Assembly: GCF_963966145.1 (NCBI RefSeq)
Contig: NC_091049.1
Coordinates: 18,104,001 to 18,168,000, forward strand
Direction: 5' to 3'
Length of the DNA: 64,000 nt
Origin: Tenebrio molitor
Taxonomy: Eukaryota; Arthropoda; Insecta; Coleoptera; Tenebrionidae
Shown here: in pieces, positions 23,612-35,502 of the stretch
Position numbering within the stretch: the stretch's first letter is position 1
Layout: every line of letters starts with the position of its first letter
Position numbers and translations under genes: made by a program
Notes under the pieces: model-generated
Databases searched by the model: none
Told to the model about the DNA's origin: nothing
Seen by the model: only the letters and a program-made list of their open reading frames with translations

Positions 23612-23684
23612 TACAGTGCGTTCGTAAAGTTCGAAATAAATTCGATAAAACTGTAAGTATTAATTTCTGAGAAAAATCCTCGAA

Positions 23685-25912
23685 GAGGTTGTAGCAGGTC
23701 AAAGTGCCACTATTCGTTGTGGCCGGGGTAGGAGGCCAAGAGGTCCTACTTATGCTCGCGGGACAATAAGATCGCTGTTCGAAAATCAGGAACTAGCAAG
23801 ACAGCGCACGGCACATGACGTCGCGACGCGCCCACCCTGCAGTAACCTTTTTCGGGACGCTCATTTCAAGAACGTTCAGTTTTGTTTGTGTCGTCAGTCA
23901 ATTCATTTTTAGTTTATCTTTTCTTTGTAGAGTCTTGGTGCCAGCCATATCGTCGTTCTTCCAGTTTCGTACCGTCGTTCGCTTATGGTCCGTTTTGTGA
24001 GGACACGTCGGGATCACGCTGTGATGCCGCGCCTGGTGTCGCAAGCGTAGTAGTATCTCGGCGAGTCCTAAGCGCATCGGGATCATCTGCGGACATCGTT
24101 TTTGGATCAAATCTTTGGAAGGACCATCTATCGTGAATTACGCGCGGACTCACCGACACATTACCACTTCAACATCTGAATTTTCCGATCGGTGATGTCC
24201 AATGTAAACAAACCGGCGCCATGATCGACCATCTGTCATTTAGCGCGCAAGTGTAGTACCGCCGGAAGTAGTCATCAAGATGCGCGGTCCGTGCAATTAC
24301 CGCCCAACGGAATAAGGTCCAGATCTTTCGTGTGAGCTATCCTAGATTCGGGGGTAACCAAAAAAACCCATCGCGAGCGGAAATTAGAGGACTCGGTCGG
24401 CGACCGCCGAGCGGGCGGCTGTGCCGCAAGTCGCGAGCTGCGAATCACGTGCGTGGCGTTCGGGATCCGCAATCATCCCCGAGAGCGGATTGCCGAACGC
24501 CATGGCGCTTATCGTCCGGCGCTGCCAGCCTTCGGGGCCGTCGAAGAGCCCGAAAATTACCGTACCGTACCGCTACCGTTACCGTTTACCGTGGTCGAGA
24601 AACCCCTCGTCATCTAGCGAGATAGAGGTAATTATCCTTCATTAGCGAATTCACTTCACTAACTTTCGTCTATTAGGGGTAGTTCGAGCCAATTACCGTT
24701 ACCGTACCGTGAAGGAGTACCGGAAAGTCCTCCTTCAATTTATCGTGGAGCAACCCCTTTCAGCGGAAAGGTAATTACCGAATCGGTTGACTTTCGCAAC
24801 ACTAACGACAATTCGTTAGGGGTCGTTCTTTAGGGTGGTCATCGCCAGACCACACGCCGTCCGTTTGAACCATCGTTCTTTAGGGTGATTCTTCGCCATA
24901 TCGTACTTTTGGGCTATCGTTTTGAGGGTGGCCGTTCGCCACATCATTCGTTTGGGTCATCGCCAGACCAGTTATCGTTACGTAAGGAGCATCATCTCGT
25001 TTCCGGCCACGCATTTTGAAAACGTCAAGGTCACGTCGTGACGCTACCGTTAAGGAACCTTATCGCAAGTCAACAGGACGCTTTCCGAGGACGCACTACC
25101 AGCCGGCAAAAGATAAGTGGCTACACTCACATTTATTGCGGATAATTTCAAGTTTTTGAGCGCCTCGAATTTCCCGCTTCTCACCTAAACAATTTCTGCA
25201 TCTTCTTGTAAATTTTTTGTATTTTGTAAACAGTAAGAATTTTTTTCAACAATTTTGCAGTCACTTTCAAATGTCAACTTAGAAAATTTAAAGTTTCCAT
25301 TTCAACATTTCGGAGCTCCACCGACTTCACCCCTTCCTGTAGGAATCAATTTTTATTTATCGTCAAGGTGAAATCCAAGCCTTGACCTTGGGTTTACTTC
25401 AGTTTCATTTTATTGCTCAATCCAGACCAGGAGGAAGTTGAAGGTTCGGGAGGGTTTCCTTTCAAGGATTTTTAAAACCATTTATTACTCGTCTTAGAAT
25501 ATCTTGTTAATTTAAGTTAATCTCGGTCTATTGTAAGAGAAAAGCTTTTCTGGTTGAGACCACATAAATTTTAAGATCATCTAAAAGTACCTACTGGTTC
25601 CGCATTTTTTTACTATTTGGTTACATGCGAACCGTTATCACACTCGTGTGAACCAGTGCTAAAGCGACACAACAAATTTTGTGTGAGAATTTTGCTTTGG
25701 ACCGAATAAACCAATTTTAATTGTATCATCAACGAGTATCTGTTCATACTCCCTAGGCGGGTATAATTAGAGCACTTGTCCCGGCAGCTGGGCAAGTTCA
25801 ACCAAGCTCAAAAGCAAGTTGCCTGGCGCCCATTTTCATTTTTTGAACCCACACCCTATGCCCCGAAACACCCCTGAGAGCCCGGTGCAGTCACTGGCCA
25901 CTTTTTGGTCAT
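23685..25912. other. GC-rich block inside the TIR element
   Basis: CpG-rich and unlike its AT-rich flanks. A plus-strand frame of about 80 codons from 23683 (EEVVAGQSATIRCGRGRRP...) matches nothing I know. From 24560 to 24720 the motif TACCGTTACCG recurs. From 24813 to 24972 a unit of about 50 bp containing CGTTCTTTAGGGTGGTCATC-like sequence repeats roughly four times. It may be retroelement leader sequence or a captured promoter; there are no LTRs or RT domains to decide. Confidence 0.4.
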
Positions 25913-25913
25913 A

Positions 25914-26652
25914 AGGTCAACTTTGTTTTTAAAAAGTGCATGTTGTACAGTACGTTATTTAAGTTGACAGCTTGTCGTCTGCTAATAATGACGTCATCAA
26001 TAATTTTTTTAAATGACAAGCTTCACTTTTTTCATCTTTTTCTGGTAGACCTTCTTAGTACTTAAACGAATAATGAAAAAAATGTATACCTTACATAACA
26101 TTTTTTTTGAGAAAATGACAAATTTTACTTAAAAAATTTAACTTAATTTTTAATGTAAAAATTTTAATTGGCCTCAAACAAAATCAAACAAACATCTCAG
26201 GTTAACAATAAAATTTAACGCAAATGTTGAGATTGCCTTCCGACAAGTATTTGGCTCTCACCGACACTTTGTACACTGCGCTCAATAATGTCAGGGCTTA
26301 TTTGTTCCGTTTCAGTGCGAATTCTCTATCGCAAATCGTTCTAAATTGTTTGGTCTATTAAAATAAATCTTCCATTGTAACTAAATCTATTGAAAAAAAA
26401 ATTAAAGCAAAAATCAAATTAAATTTTTTGAAGTAAAATTTGTAATTTTCTCAAAAAAATTGTTATGTAAGGTGTCAATTTTTTTTCATTGATCGTTTAG
26501 CTAATACGAAGGCGTACCAGAAAAATAAGAAAAAAATGGGGGTTGTCATTTAAAACAATTATTATTGATGACGTCATTATTAAGAGATGACAAGCTGTCA
26601 ATATAAGCAAAGCACTGAACAATATGCACTTTTTAAAAACAAAGTTGACTTG
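25914..26652. repeat. Long foldback, arms about 240 bp
   Basis: The left arm (GTCAACTTTGTTTTTAAAAA..., 25917-26155) pairs imperfectly with the right arm (26392-26652). Shared stretches include TGACGTCAT near 25988 and 26571, and ACCTTACATAACA-type sequence. The centre is about 235 bp of AT-rich DNA without a coding frame. Confidence 0.75.
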
Positions 26653-26756
26653 CTCAACGATTTTTCTCAGAAATTAATACTTACAGTTTTATCGAATTTA
26701 TTCCGAACTTTACGAACGCACTGTATAATTAATCAATTTAAGTACATACATTTTTT

Positions 26757-26880
26757 GTTTTACAATACAAAAATTTCCGATAATAATGCGGAATCTGGAA
26801 AAGTGCCCCGAATGCTTGCAGCGTTTCCACGTTGAATGGCAAGGTATATCTTCTCAAAAAAGAGTTTCTTTAATTTTGAA
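26757..26880. repeat. Dispersed repeat shared with 60.55 kb
   Basis: Contains TTCCGATAATAATGCGGAAT and GAATGCTTGCAGCGTTTCCA, which recur as the reverse complement at about 60555-60660. The unit is not bounded by obvious TIRs. Confidence 0.7.
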
Positions 26881-26885
26881 TCACC

Positions 26886-27260
26886 TTATTCTGCAATAAG
26901 TCGGTTTCGGATGACATTAATGAAATCGATGGCTTCTTTGCACCAAGGGCCTAAGGTTTCAAAGGCTAAATCTTTAAATACGTAATTTGACGAAATAATT
27001 GAACTATATTTGCTATGTTTGCGTTTGCAAGCCACTTCAGCGGCAAAATCTGAAACTTCAGAAGTTTTCAAAATGTAACTGTCTGCAAGTGTATCTACAA
27101 TAAATACCAGTGTTGAAAAACAGCGGGAAAAGTAAATGTAAGATTTTAAGGTATTTACCACAAATTTCTGTTTGAAAATAGCATTGCAGTATTCCTTGGA
27201 AAGTTCTTTTTCATTGCATGCATTTATTTCAAATCTGCTTTTAGCTTCTTTTCGTATCAT
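26886..27260 (-). pseudogene. Retroelement-like C-terminal relic
   Basis: A 124-codon open frame ending SSNYVFKDLAFETLGPWCKEAIDFINVIRNRLIAE. The FETLGPWxxEAxxFI pattern resembles the conserved C-terminal tail (ETLGxWGxxAxxFIxxIGxRL) found after reverse transcriptase in several animal retroelement proteins. The reverse transcriptase itself is absent, so it is most likely a fragment. The family assignment is from memory of the pattern and is uncertain. Confidence 0.45.
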
Positions 27261-27288
27261 ATCTTATACCCTTTAATGTGAGCTGGTT

Positions 27289-27835
27289 TTAATAAGGCCC
27301 GGCAAAGGAGTGGGCCTTATTAACACCGTAGTGGGCTTTATTCTTGAATTATTATTTTGACAGAAAATCAAATAAGGGAAGTTGGTATCGTCCCTGATGT
27401 GACACCTGTGAAATGATAAGTATGCGTATGTGCAAGAATTGTTCCGTTTGGTACCACGAAGCTAATAAAAGCCTAATAAAATATAATAAAAGATAATGAT
27501 GTGGATTATTTGTGTGGTTCATGCAAGTGAAAGTTGTTTTTATTTAAGTATTCTAGAGGAAAATGATGTTTTATTAACTTTTATCGAAAATTTAATGGGT
27601 GGGCCTTATTAAGCACATCGTACGCAATAAGGCCCACAAACAATGTTTTTTTGAAAAAGGAATAACTTCTTTGTTATTATTTTTTTTATTTATATGTTTA
27701 TGCTATTATGTTAGGAAAAGAATAAACTTTCATTTACAACCCGCATCCAAATTTCTTACTTGTTTTTACTAACCGATATTTGAACACAAAAATTAGGTGG
27801 GCCTTATTTGGATCAGGTACCTTATTGCTCGTTGA
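27289..27835. repeat. Cluster of TGGGCCTTATT motifs
   Basis: Six copies of (T)GGGCCTTATT or a one-base variant, in both orientations: near 27291(-), 27311(+), 27331(+), 27600(+), 27625(-) and 27797(+). The first two form a short inverted pair around GGCAAAGGAG. Confidence 0.7.
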
Positions 27836-28503
27836 AAAATCAGGCACTTTCATCACTTATAGTGTAATATACCTACTATGTTTCAGATGATTTTATTATG
27901 GCATAATTTAATTCCTTAACATTATTTGTTGTAATTTGCCATACAGGCACAGAGGACGAGTCTGGGGCTTTGCTTTCCACCAGTGACGTAACAAACTGCC
28001 AGCCCTGGACATGCGCAGTGTCACTGTGCGAGTCTAGCATACCTATACTGTTTATGTACTTTGGGTGGTACCGACATCGGTACTATCCTGGCTTTTGGTT
28101 TGAATTCAAAAGCGGGTATCTCAACTCATTTATTTATTTTTTCTGCAGTTTTATACATTACTTATATAACAATTATCTTACATTTATGTTCCTACTTCCC
28201 TTGTATTATTATTGGTATTGAAGTTTCCATAATACCTACATATTAGTAAAGTCAATAACACTACCTAAATTATCCGAGGTAGTTTCAAAAAATCTCCAGG
28301 TAAAACTTTCCCAAAATGGTGAACGATCGAGATTTGTAATTTTTAGATCCTGAACTTTTACTACTCATTTATATTCGCTAAATATAACAAACATTATCAA
28401 AACACAAATAGCAAACAATTACAACTTACAACTGTCTACTTACTAATACTGAAGACTGAAGGGGCAATCGTGCGCTATTTTTGACATTTTGTTATGACCT
28501 TTC
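27836..28503. other. Intergenic
   Basis: Nothing recognised. The overlapping open frames at 27970-28246 (+) lack a domain or splice context. Confidence 0.5.
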
Positions 28504-28834
28504 TACAGGGCTATTCTAAATGATTGTAGTCGAAGTAGGCCATGCCCATGTTATTACATTTTTGCCGCTTTCATGTGAACTGTCAGTTTTGTCGCTGTCA
28601 CTATCACTTTTTAGGTGAAAAGTGCGGTGATGAGATTTTTATTTGTTTTTGTTAAATTAACGATTGAATTCAGATATATTGAGTTGTTTTGCACCCAATT
28701 TGACTCCCGTGTGTGAACGGTGTGTACTCACTATTCACATCATTTTGATGTTTTTTTATGTGGAGCGGCAACCATAAATTTTACATTCAGTTTTCACGCC
28801 TACTTCGACTACAATCATTTAGAATAACCCTGTA
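28504..28834. mobile_element. TIR element, family B (331 bp)
   Basis: TIRs of about 36 bp: TACAGGGCTATTCTAAATGA ... and ...TCATTTAGAATAACCCTGTA. No coding capacity. Related to 15198-15368. Confidence 0.85.
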
Positions 28835-29077
28835 TTATCATGTACATACACATTACTAATTTACATGTAAACTCTAATAGATCTATTTTTCTTTAACTCA
28901 GTAAGACATCATCAATCGCTTATCGTTATTCAACAATCATCCATATAAATACCTACTTGTACTCGACAATCAGAACAATCAGAATCATTTTAGAGTTAAG
29001 TCCGAACCCAGAACGTGTCTGTTCAGAGGTTTAACCTCCTGAATTCTGTCGTAAGTATTACGGCATTGAATAAAGTT

Positions 29078-29348
29078 ATATAGTCGCGAGTCGCCACGGA
29101 GATATGCTGATAATGTATTCAGTCCCGTACTTAACTTCAATAACGATTGTCACTGTTAGCGGATTTGGTTTATAACCTTTACAAAGGAACCGCTTTAGAT
29201 GGTCAGCACTACCTGGCGTTCCTCAGGCAGTCTTTACAGGTAAAAATATCTTGTCCAAGCACTTATCCCTAATAAACTACTTAGACGTTGCCAGCCTCCT
29301 CGTTATGGGGACTGAATACATTATCAGTATATCTCCGTGGCGACTATA
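29078..29348. mobile_element. TIR element (271 bp)
   Basis: Long inverted ends share GCCACGGAGATAT, CTGATAATGTATTCAGTCCC and their complements (29280-29348). No coding capacity. Confidence 0.8.
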
Positions 29349-29639
29349 CCTACCTAGCTATCATCTTACTGAGAATCCCTAAGATTTTGACATCCATGAA
29401 CACGCCCACATCGGACGCGCGTCTTTAACCACAGTGGCCGATTAAATATTGGATAATAATTTCGTTATTTCGCTCTCTTAGGGGCTTTATTTTAATGGGG
29501 GATAATTTAATTATTAAATATTTCGTGTAATTGATAATTGTAATAGATAAATTAATCGTGACAAATGCTTCAACTGACCTTACATTTGATTCAGTCGAGC
29601 TGCCTCTGGGACACTTCTACTCCTAGGACTTGAAGTAGG

Positions 29640-29899
29640 GTGAGATCATTTAAATTTATAATTGAAGTTGAGAATTAGATTGGCAACACCAGTGACATCT
29701 TGATTTGGTTTGTCAAAGTGGTGCTTCACAATTAACAGTATCAAACATCTAGCTTGGATACAACTGTTAACTCGCCGTTTCATATTTTGTATTAAATTTT
29801 AAAGCGTCATTTTGACAATTCAAATCAAGGTGTCAGCGGTGTTGCCAATATAATTTTAAAGTCTTAGCCTCCTTTAATTATAAATTTAAATGATCTCAC
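29640..29899. mobile_element. TIR element (260 bp)
   Basis: Ends GTGAGATCATTTAAATTTAT and its complement at 29879-29899. A second internal inverted pair contains TTGGCAACACC and GGTGTTGCCAA. Confidence 0.8.
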
Positions 29900-29999
29900 G
29901 GTACTTCTACTACGCTCAGAAAAAAAATACACTTTAACCATCTTTATGGAGATATACGCGCGATTTTCGACCGCTTGAAGATAAATATTGTTTATATTT

Positions 30000-30106
30000 C
30001 ATGCGTGAAGATGTTTTTGTGCATTCAAAGGCTTATACTGCCTCGACCTCCGTCTTGGCGTAAAAGACCTTTTCATGCACAAAAAACATTCACTTCACGC
30101 ACTTAA
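30000..30106. repeat. CTCG-loop hairpin 6
   Basis: Arms CATGCGTGAAGATGTTTTTG TGCA and TGCACAAAAAACATTCACTT CACGCA flank a centre with CCTCGACCTCCGTCTTGG. Confidence 0.75.
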
Positions 30107-30710
30107 TATAAAATAGTTAATTCGGCCTCCCTAACTGGGAAACACACCTTTACTTTTAACGGAGCTAGAGCTGATGTTATCCGATAAAATAAAATCGAAA
30201 TACAATTTTTAATATTTTTTTATCAGCCGTCTAACGAGGATATGCCGAATAATTTAAAATTCGTTGCTTCATAACTGTTATAAAATTTTTTGTTAAACTT
30301 CTTATGTCACTGTTGAACATTAAAATATTCTTTTGTTCGTTTTACTTCCCTGCCAAAATTATACTGTGATGTAATTTTTATGAACTGTAGTTATTTATTT
30401 TAATAATAAAATAATATTTGTTTTCAGAAATGTTATACCAAACAAAAATATTGCAATTTAATGTGGTGTTTTTATATTTTTGGAAACATTAATTAATTAG
30501 TAATAAAGAAATAAAAATACCAGCAAAAAAATCGGTGTAGGTACTACAACAATTAGTGTCGAAAGCATACTATTTAAACTTGCAAAAATATTCTTTACCT
30601 TTACTTTTGCCACAGTCACATAGTCAATTCTCTCTTGTTAATATTTAATATCTTCGTTACGTTCATGGTAGCATAAGCGTAGTAAGAATTTCGAAGGTAA
30701 GGTAGGGGAT

Positions 30711-30745
30711 TCATATATATTTCGAATGTTGTATGTTTCAATGTT
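30711..30745 (+). promoter_or_regulatory. Probable core promoter of the acyl-CoA reductase gene
   Basis: CATATATATTTC at about 30711-30722 could serve as a TATA box. A TTCAATG initiator-like sequence follows about 25 bases later, 55 bases before the ATG. Confidence 0.4.
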
Positions 30746-30798
30746 AGTGTCCGGTTATAGTGCTTTCGACAGACTTGTCTCTCAACAAAATAGTAAAA

Positions 30799-33480
30799 AT
30801 GGTGGAAAACGAAACTAACAGAATTTCGGAGTTATTTGTCAACAAAACATTACTGATTACCGGAGGCACTGGCTTCTTAGGAAAAGTTCTTATAGAAAAA
30901 GTGTTGCGAACCTGTCCCGGAGTGAAAAAAATGTACCTCATCGTTCGCTCCAAATCGAATAAGAACAGCAAAGAACGCCTAAAACAAATCTTCAGCGGAC
31001 CTGTAAGTTAAAAATCTTTTAATATTTTTACTGACGTGCTGTTCACAGCTCTTCGAGCTTGTCAAAAAACAACAAGGAGATGCCGTTTTCGACAAAGTTG
31101 AAGCCGTCGCGGGTGACTTAAGCGCCCCAAATCTGGGTCTCGCTGAAGCCGATCGAAAAAAACTGACTGAAGAAACTGAAATTATTTACCATTCAGGGGC
31201 TTCAGTTAGGTTTGATGAACCTTTAAAAAATGCAGTTTTGCTTAATGTTAGGGGCACAAAACTCATGTTGAATTTAGCCAGCGAATGTAAACAATTACTG
31301 GTGAGTTGATCCTTAACTGTTTAAAGTGTTATTCAGTTTTTTTTGTAGTTGTTTTGTCACATCTCTACAGCTTACTGCCAAGAAGATCAAGAAATTCTCT
31401 GTGATAAAATATATGAAGCGCCAAAGGATCCCCATCGTATTATTAAAATGTGTGAATGGATGGACGAAGCAATTCTGAATGATATTGCGAATAAAATAAG
31501 AGGAGTGAGAGCTAATAATTATACATTTACCAAAGCCCTCGCAGAGGGGTTAATTCACGAGCAAATAGATAAATTGCCGGTGATAATTCTGCGACCATCT
31601 GCAGGTAATTTTAAGTGTTAAATTCAAGAATCATTTGAATATTATCACTCTTTAGTCATTCCGATTTGGAAAGACCCTCTTCCGGGATGGACAGATAATA
31701 TGAATGGTCCCATGGGACTTCTAATTGGAGCTGGAAAAGGAGTCATTAGAACAATGTATGGAAGAGGAGACTTTTATCTCGACTACATTCCTGTCGATGT
31801 TGCGGCCACTTGCATGATCTGCACCGCATACGATTTCATAACTCACAGGTACAAATTTATATACAGGGTGTAATCAAACTAGGCGGAAATATTTTAAGCC
31901 GTAAACCACCAAGACATTTGAAGACGATTTGCACTGGCTGAAGTTGCGAATTTAAAAATTCAAAATTCACCTCATTACGGTCCGTGGTCAACGCTAATGA
32001 AGAGCAAATGAAAGTGAAATGGTACAAAAGTTACAACGAAAACGATTACCACGCAAGAAATTTGACACTGACACTAAATTTTATCGAAAAAACGTACGAG
32101 TACAAATGATTTAGCTAGTTTACTTTATCTGCCGCTTGTCAGCGGAGATAATAATTTTATCTGCCGCTCGTCAGATACCATGGCAATGAAGTCACACTTT
32201 AGCATTATCAGTCCAGCAGTATAATGTCATATTTTACAGACGTTTGAAGAAAAAACTGTTTCCATAAATGTGATTTGGAAGACGAACACAAAGGGGCGTA
32301 TTCTGTAATTTTTAAAGGGGTGTTAAAATTTTTACGTCTTTTAAAATTTAAAATTTCAAGACCTGATTGGTCATTGCTATGACAACTTAATTTAACTACC
32401 TTTAAAATTTAATGGAGCTTGGAGCAGTTACAGAATACGCCCCATAGTAGGTACTCTAAAATTTCAAGGACTAATTGAAATTTAATGAATGCAAAATTTG
32501 TAAATGCTTCGGTGGACGTGTTTATTAGATTTTATTTTAAATAGAAAGCAGATATTTATTCATTAAACTGCTTACATTTAAATAATAACCTACTTAATCT
32601 GCGTAAAATCGGGAAAACCTCACAAGAACTATTATCTACAAGTAGAAAAAAATATAAAATTAATTAATTAACAAGACGTTACCCATCAAAGTGTAACCAC
32701 TGAAATAACAATCAAGAACATAATTCGATTAAAAAATAGATTTCATAACAATTTGTAGCCACTAATAAACTTTTTTATGTTTTAGATGCCGAAGAGTGTA
32801 CAACTTGACTTCTTCAGACGAAGTCCAAATGACATTTCAAGAAATATTTGAATTAGGAAAGGACATTGTTACCACAAGTCTCCCATTTAATACGTTCCTT
32901 TGGTATCCGGGTGGCTCCATGAAACAATCTCGGCTTCACCACAATATCGATTTTTTCTTTTTCCAGTTGTTGCCAGCTATACTGATAGATCCAATTCTTC
33001 TTGTACTTGGATTTAAACCCTTGTAGGGTCTTTAGTTGATTTACTAAAATTTGTAAATTAATCAAGTATACATTTGCAGTTTAGTAAGAGCCCAAAAAAG
33101 AATTTTGAAAGGGTACGAGGTTTTAGAATACTACACTAACAGACAATGGAACTTTAAAAAAGAAAACATGAAAACTCTTCGAAGTCAGATGAATTCCAAA
33201 GAAAAGACAATATTTAAATTAGATTCAAATGATCTGAATAAGAAAGAGTACTTTATTGATTGTCTAAAAGGTGCCCGTCGTTACATTTTAAAAGAAAAGG
33301 ATGAAGACATTCCACTGGCCATAAAACGCATGAAAGTGTAAGTAACTTTCTTAATAATTCAGGCGAAGTTAATTGATCTTATCTTACAGTATGCGTTACG
33401 TGGATAAAATCTTTAAAATTGTATTCATTGTTGGACTGTTCTATTTCCTATATAAATATTTTATAGTATTTTTAATTTGA
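30799..33480 (+). CDS. Fatty acyl-CoA reductase, seven exons
   Basis: Exons are 30799-31002, 31049-31300, 31349-31604, 31656-31848, 32786-33022, 33080-33337 and 33390-33480. All use GT-AG, phases agree, and the total is 1,491 nt (496 aa), the usual family length. The enzyme reduces fatty acyl-CoA to fatty alcohol with NADPH, feeding wax, hydrocarbon or pheromone synthesis at ER or peroxisome membranes. Visible features: the Rossmann NAD(P) site TGGTGFLGKVLIEK near residue 20; IIYHSGASVRFDEPL; the catalytic YTFTK (Y-x-x-x-K) in exon 3; VYNLTSSDE; and a C-terminal FAR_C part (KP-F-LVRAQKRILKGYEVLEYYT at the exon 5/6 join). A hydrophobic C-terminus (VFIVGLFYFLYKYFIVFLI) probably anchors it. Start: AAAATGG with no upstream in-frame ATG. 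Intron 4 (31849-32785) is enlarged by inserted repeats. The substrate chain length cannot be read from sequence. Confidence 0.95.
32293..32443. mobile_element. TIR element in FAR intron 4
   Basis: Ends GGGGCGTATTCTGTAA and TTACAGAATACGCCCC, perfect over 16 bp, with a 151-bp span. A one-sided TACAGGGTGTAATC terminus at about 31864 in the same intron marks another, eroded element. Confidence 0.8.
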
Positions 33481-33499
33481 AAAAGTATATTTTGTAAGA

Positions 33500-33525
33500 A
33501 ATAAACGAAGGATTATATGAATAAA
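33500..33525 (+). terminator. Poly(A) signals of the acyl-CoA reductase gene
   Basis: AATAAA at 33500-33505 and 33520-33525, 20-45 bases after the stop codon. Confidence 0.6.
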
Positions 33526-34368
33526 ACATTGTAACTGATTTATAAACCGCAATTTGAAATCATTATTAAGTATTACATAATGTAATATGTACATGTAATA
33601 GGATGCTTTACATCCATAAAAAATTAGTGAATATGTTAAATGGAGAAAGAAACAAACCCAAAAAACAGAAAGAAAAGCAAATAAGCTCATTACAAATTTT
33701 AATAAAAAAAAACAGATCACAAATTAGCAAGTTGCTAGTTATGTCTACGTACATTAAATAAAAAAATCATGACTTTATAATGCATTCATTTTTGTAATGA
33801 CGAACTAACTGGAACTTTTTTTTTTGTTAAATTTTTTTACAAAATAAATGAAAATTCGACAGTTGACAATGATTTAAATTGTCATATTATTGTCTTAATG
33901 TCAGTGCCAAAATGAATGAATTTCCAAAACGGAGTAAAGCATCAATAAGCAAGCACACGAAGCAGCACATTTTACAAATAAAAGAAATTACTCATGGAGA
34001 AACGTAAATACGTAAAGTGCAAAATTGTAAAAGCAGTGGCGGATGTTTTTTCGGTAAATCCAAATCTAAAATAAAACTCTTCCTAAGTGCTGTACAGGCT
34101 TCAGTCCCAGAAGTATGTACAAAATTTTAAATGAAGAACAAGAACAAGGCTTATGGGAAACTTTAGCATGCATGACATATCCTCAATTATTGTTAATTTG
34201 GTTGAAGATTCCGATTCGGACTTAGAAAACAGCGACGATGACGAGGATAAATAGCAAAATGCAAAATTATTTCATTGTTACGTTCAACTGCCTTTTCGTA
34301 TTTGTTTAGTGCAACTTGGCTTTTTTTTTCAAAATAATTAAACAAATTTAATTTCACTATACATACAT

Positions 34369-34652
34369 ATTGGGTGATTCAAAATGATTGTGGCTTGTGA
34401 CCAAGTATGGCAACTATGTACGAAAATGTATGTGGGAACTGTGTGGGTAGGGTAGAGTTGACATTTCCCTGACAGTTCATAGTCCCGCAATTTTGTAAGT
34501 TGTCAAATCAATGTGTAATGGAATTGAAAAAATCAAATGCACGCTTATGAAATGTCATACAAATGTCAACTCTACCCCATTCACACAGTTGCCACATAAA
34601 TTTTCGTACATAGTTGCCATACTTGGCCACAATCATTTTATACCACCCAATA
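34369..34652. mobile_element. TIR element, family A (intact, 284 bp)
   Basis: Ends TATTGGGTGATTCAAAATGA and its near-complement ending CCACCCAATA. The inner arms share TACGAAAATGTATGTGGGAA. It has no coding frame. The degraded sister is at 9010-9200. Confidence 0.85.
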
Positions 34653-34715
34653 GATGTCACTGTTATTTTTTTGTAATTTGAACAAATAATGCTGTCGAAC
34701 ATAAAATATTGTATG

Positions 34716-34836
34716 CAACTCGTCCATAATGATGCTTTATTGGACTGTTCTATTTATGGCCTCGCTCGCTGCGCTCGCTCGTCCATAAACTCGACTCGTC
34801 CAATAAAGCATTGGGTACATTATGGACTTGTTACAT
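34716..34836. repeat. CTCG-loop hairpin 7
   Basis: The left arm (CAACTCGTCCATAATGATGC...) pairs with the right arm (...GGGTACATTATGGACTTGTT). The inner stem is TTTATGG/CCATAAA and the loop CCTCGCTCGCTGCGCTCGCT. Confidence 0.8.
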
Positions 34837-35102
34837 AAATAGCTATTATGGATTTAATAGTTATTTATTATACAAGACGATAAATAGTTATTTAAGATAT
34901 ATATAAGTGTAAAAAGTTATCCTTTATTACTACACGAACAGGTTTAAAATACGAGCGAGGTACGAGAGAGAAACAATCTATCGTTGTAACATGTGCACTG
35001 GCTATGTTGCCGTCTAGTCCCGCTTATTGTTAAAGTGAAGATTTTATTAATGATTTTAAACCCCAATTTTTTTTTATCTCAAACTCTTCAAAGCGATGAG
35101 TT

Positions 35103-35502
35103 GTACAGTTAATTTCAAAATTATCGAGTTCACCTCAAAAATCAAGAAGTCGATTTATTACAGTTTTTTCCGCATGTAAAGATGGATTTTTGAAATTTGA
35201 GCGTCATATTTTTTATATAGGTTAGTAAGTTTGACAACATAAAATGTCGCTGATATTTTAAAACACCATAATATCGTCTATTTTAACCTCTGCACAGTGC
35301 TCTTCGCGATGTTATAGTCCTGGGCTACCCTCCGGATCGACCACCCTTCTTCTAATTTGGAAAGAATGAGCACTTTCGCGTTTTCGGTTAGATTAGGCAT
35401 TTTATTTGTCAAAATTGACATTGATCATTGACAAAAAAATGTAAGTGCATTTCACACTGTAGAAAATTAGGTGTACTCTATAATTTTGAAATTAACTGTA
35501 CA
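35103..35502. mobile_element. Tc1/mariner-type relic, 400 bp
   Basis: TIRs begin GTACAGTTAATTTCAAAATT and are complementary at 35470-35502. It encloses only the N-terminal helix-turn-helix of a transposase (35278-35400, minus). Confidence 0.8.
35278..35400 (-). pseudogene. Transposase N-terminal helix-turn-helix remnant
   Basis: A 40-codon frame from the ATG at 35398-35400, reading MPNLTENAKVLILSKLEEGW then SIRRVAQDYNIAKSTVQRLK. This is the N-terminal DNA-binding helix-turn-helix of Tc1/mariner-like transposases, cut off by a stop before any catalytic residue. It lies inside matching TIRs. Confidence 0.75.

Larger units (their letters stand above)
23612..26725. mobile_element. 3.1-kb TIR element with GC-rich internal block
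   Basis: Terminal inverted repeats of about 68 bp (23612-23680 and 26657-26725) begin TACAGTGCGTTCGTAAAGTT. TA sits at both ends, as in Tc1/mariner-type insertions. Next to the right TIR is one arm of a long foldback (25914-26652); the matching left arm starts only at 25914. So about 2.2 kb (roughly 23685-25912) appears to have been inserted just inside the left TIR. No transposase was recognised. Confidence 0.8.
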
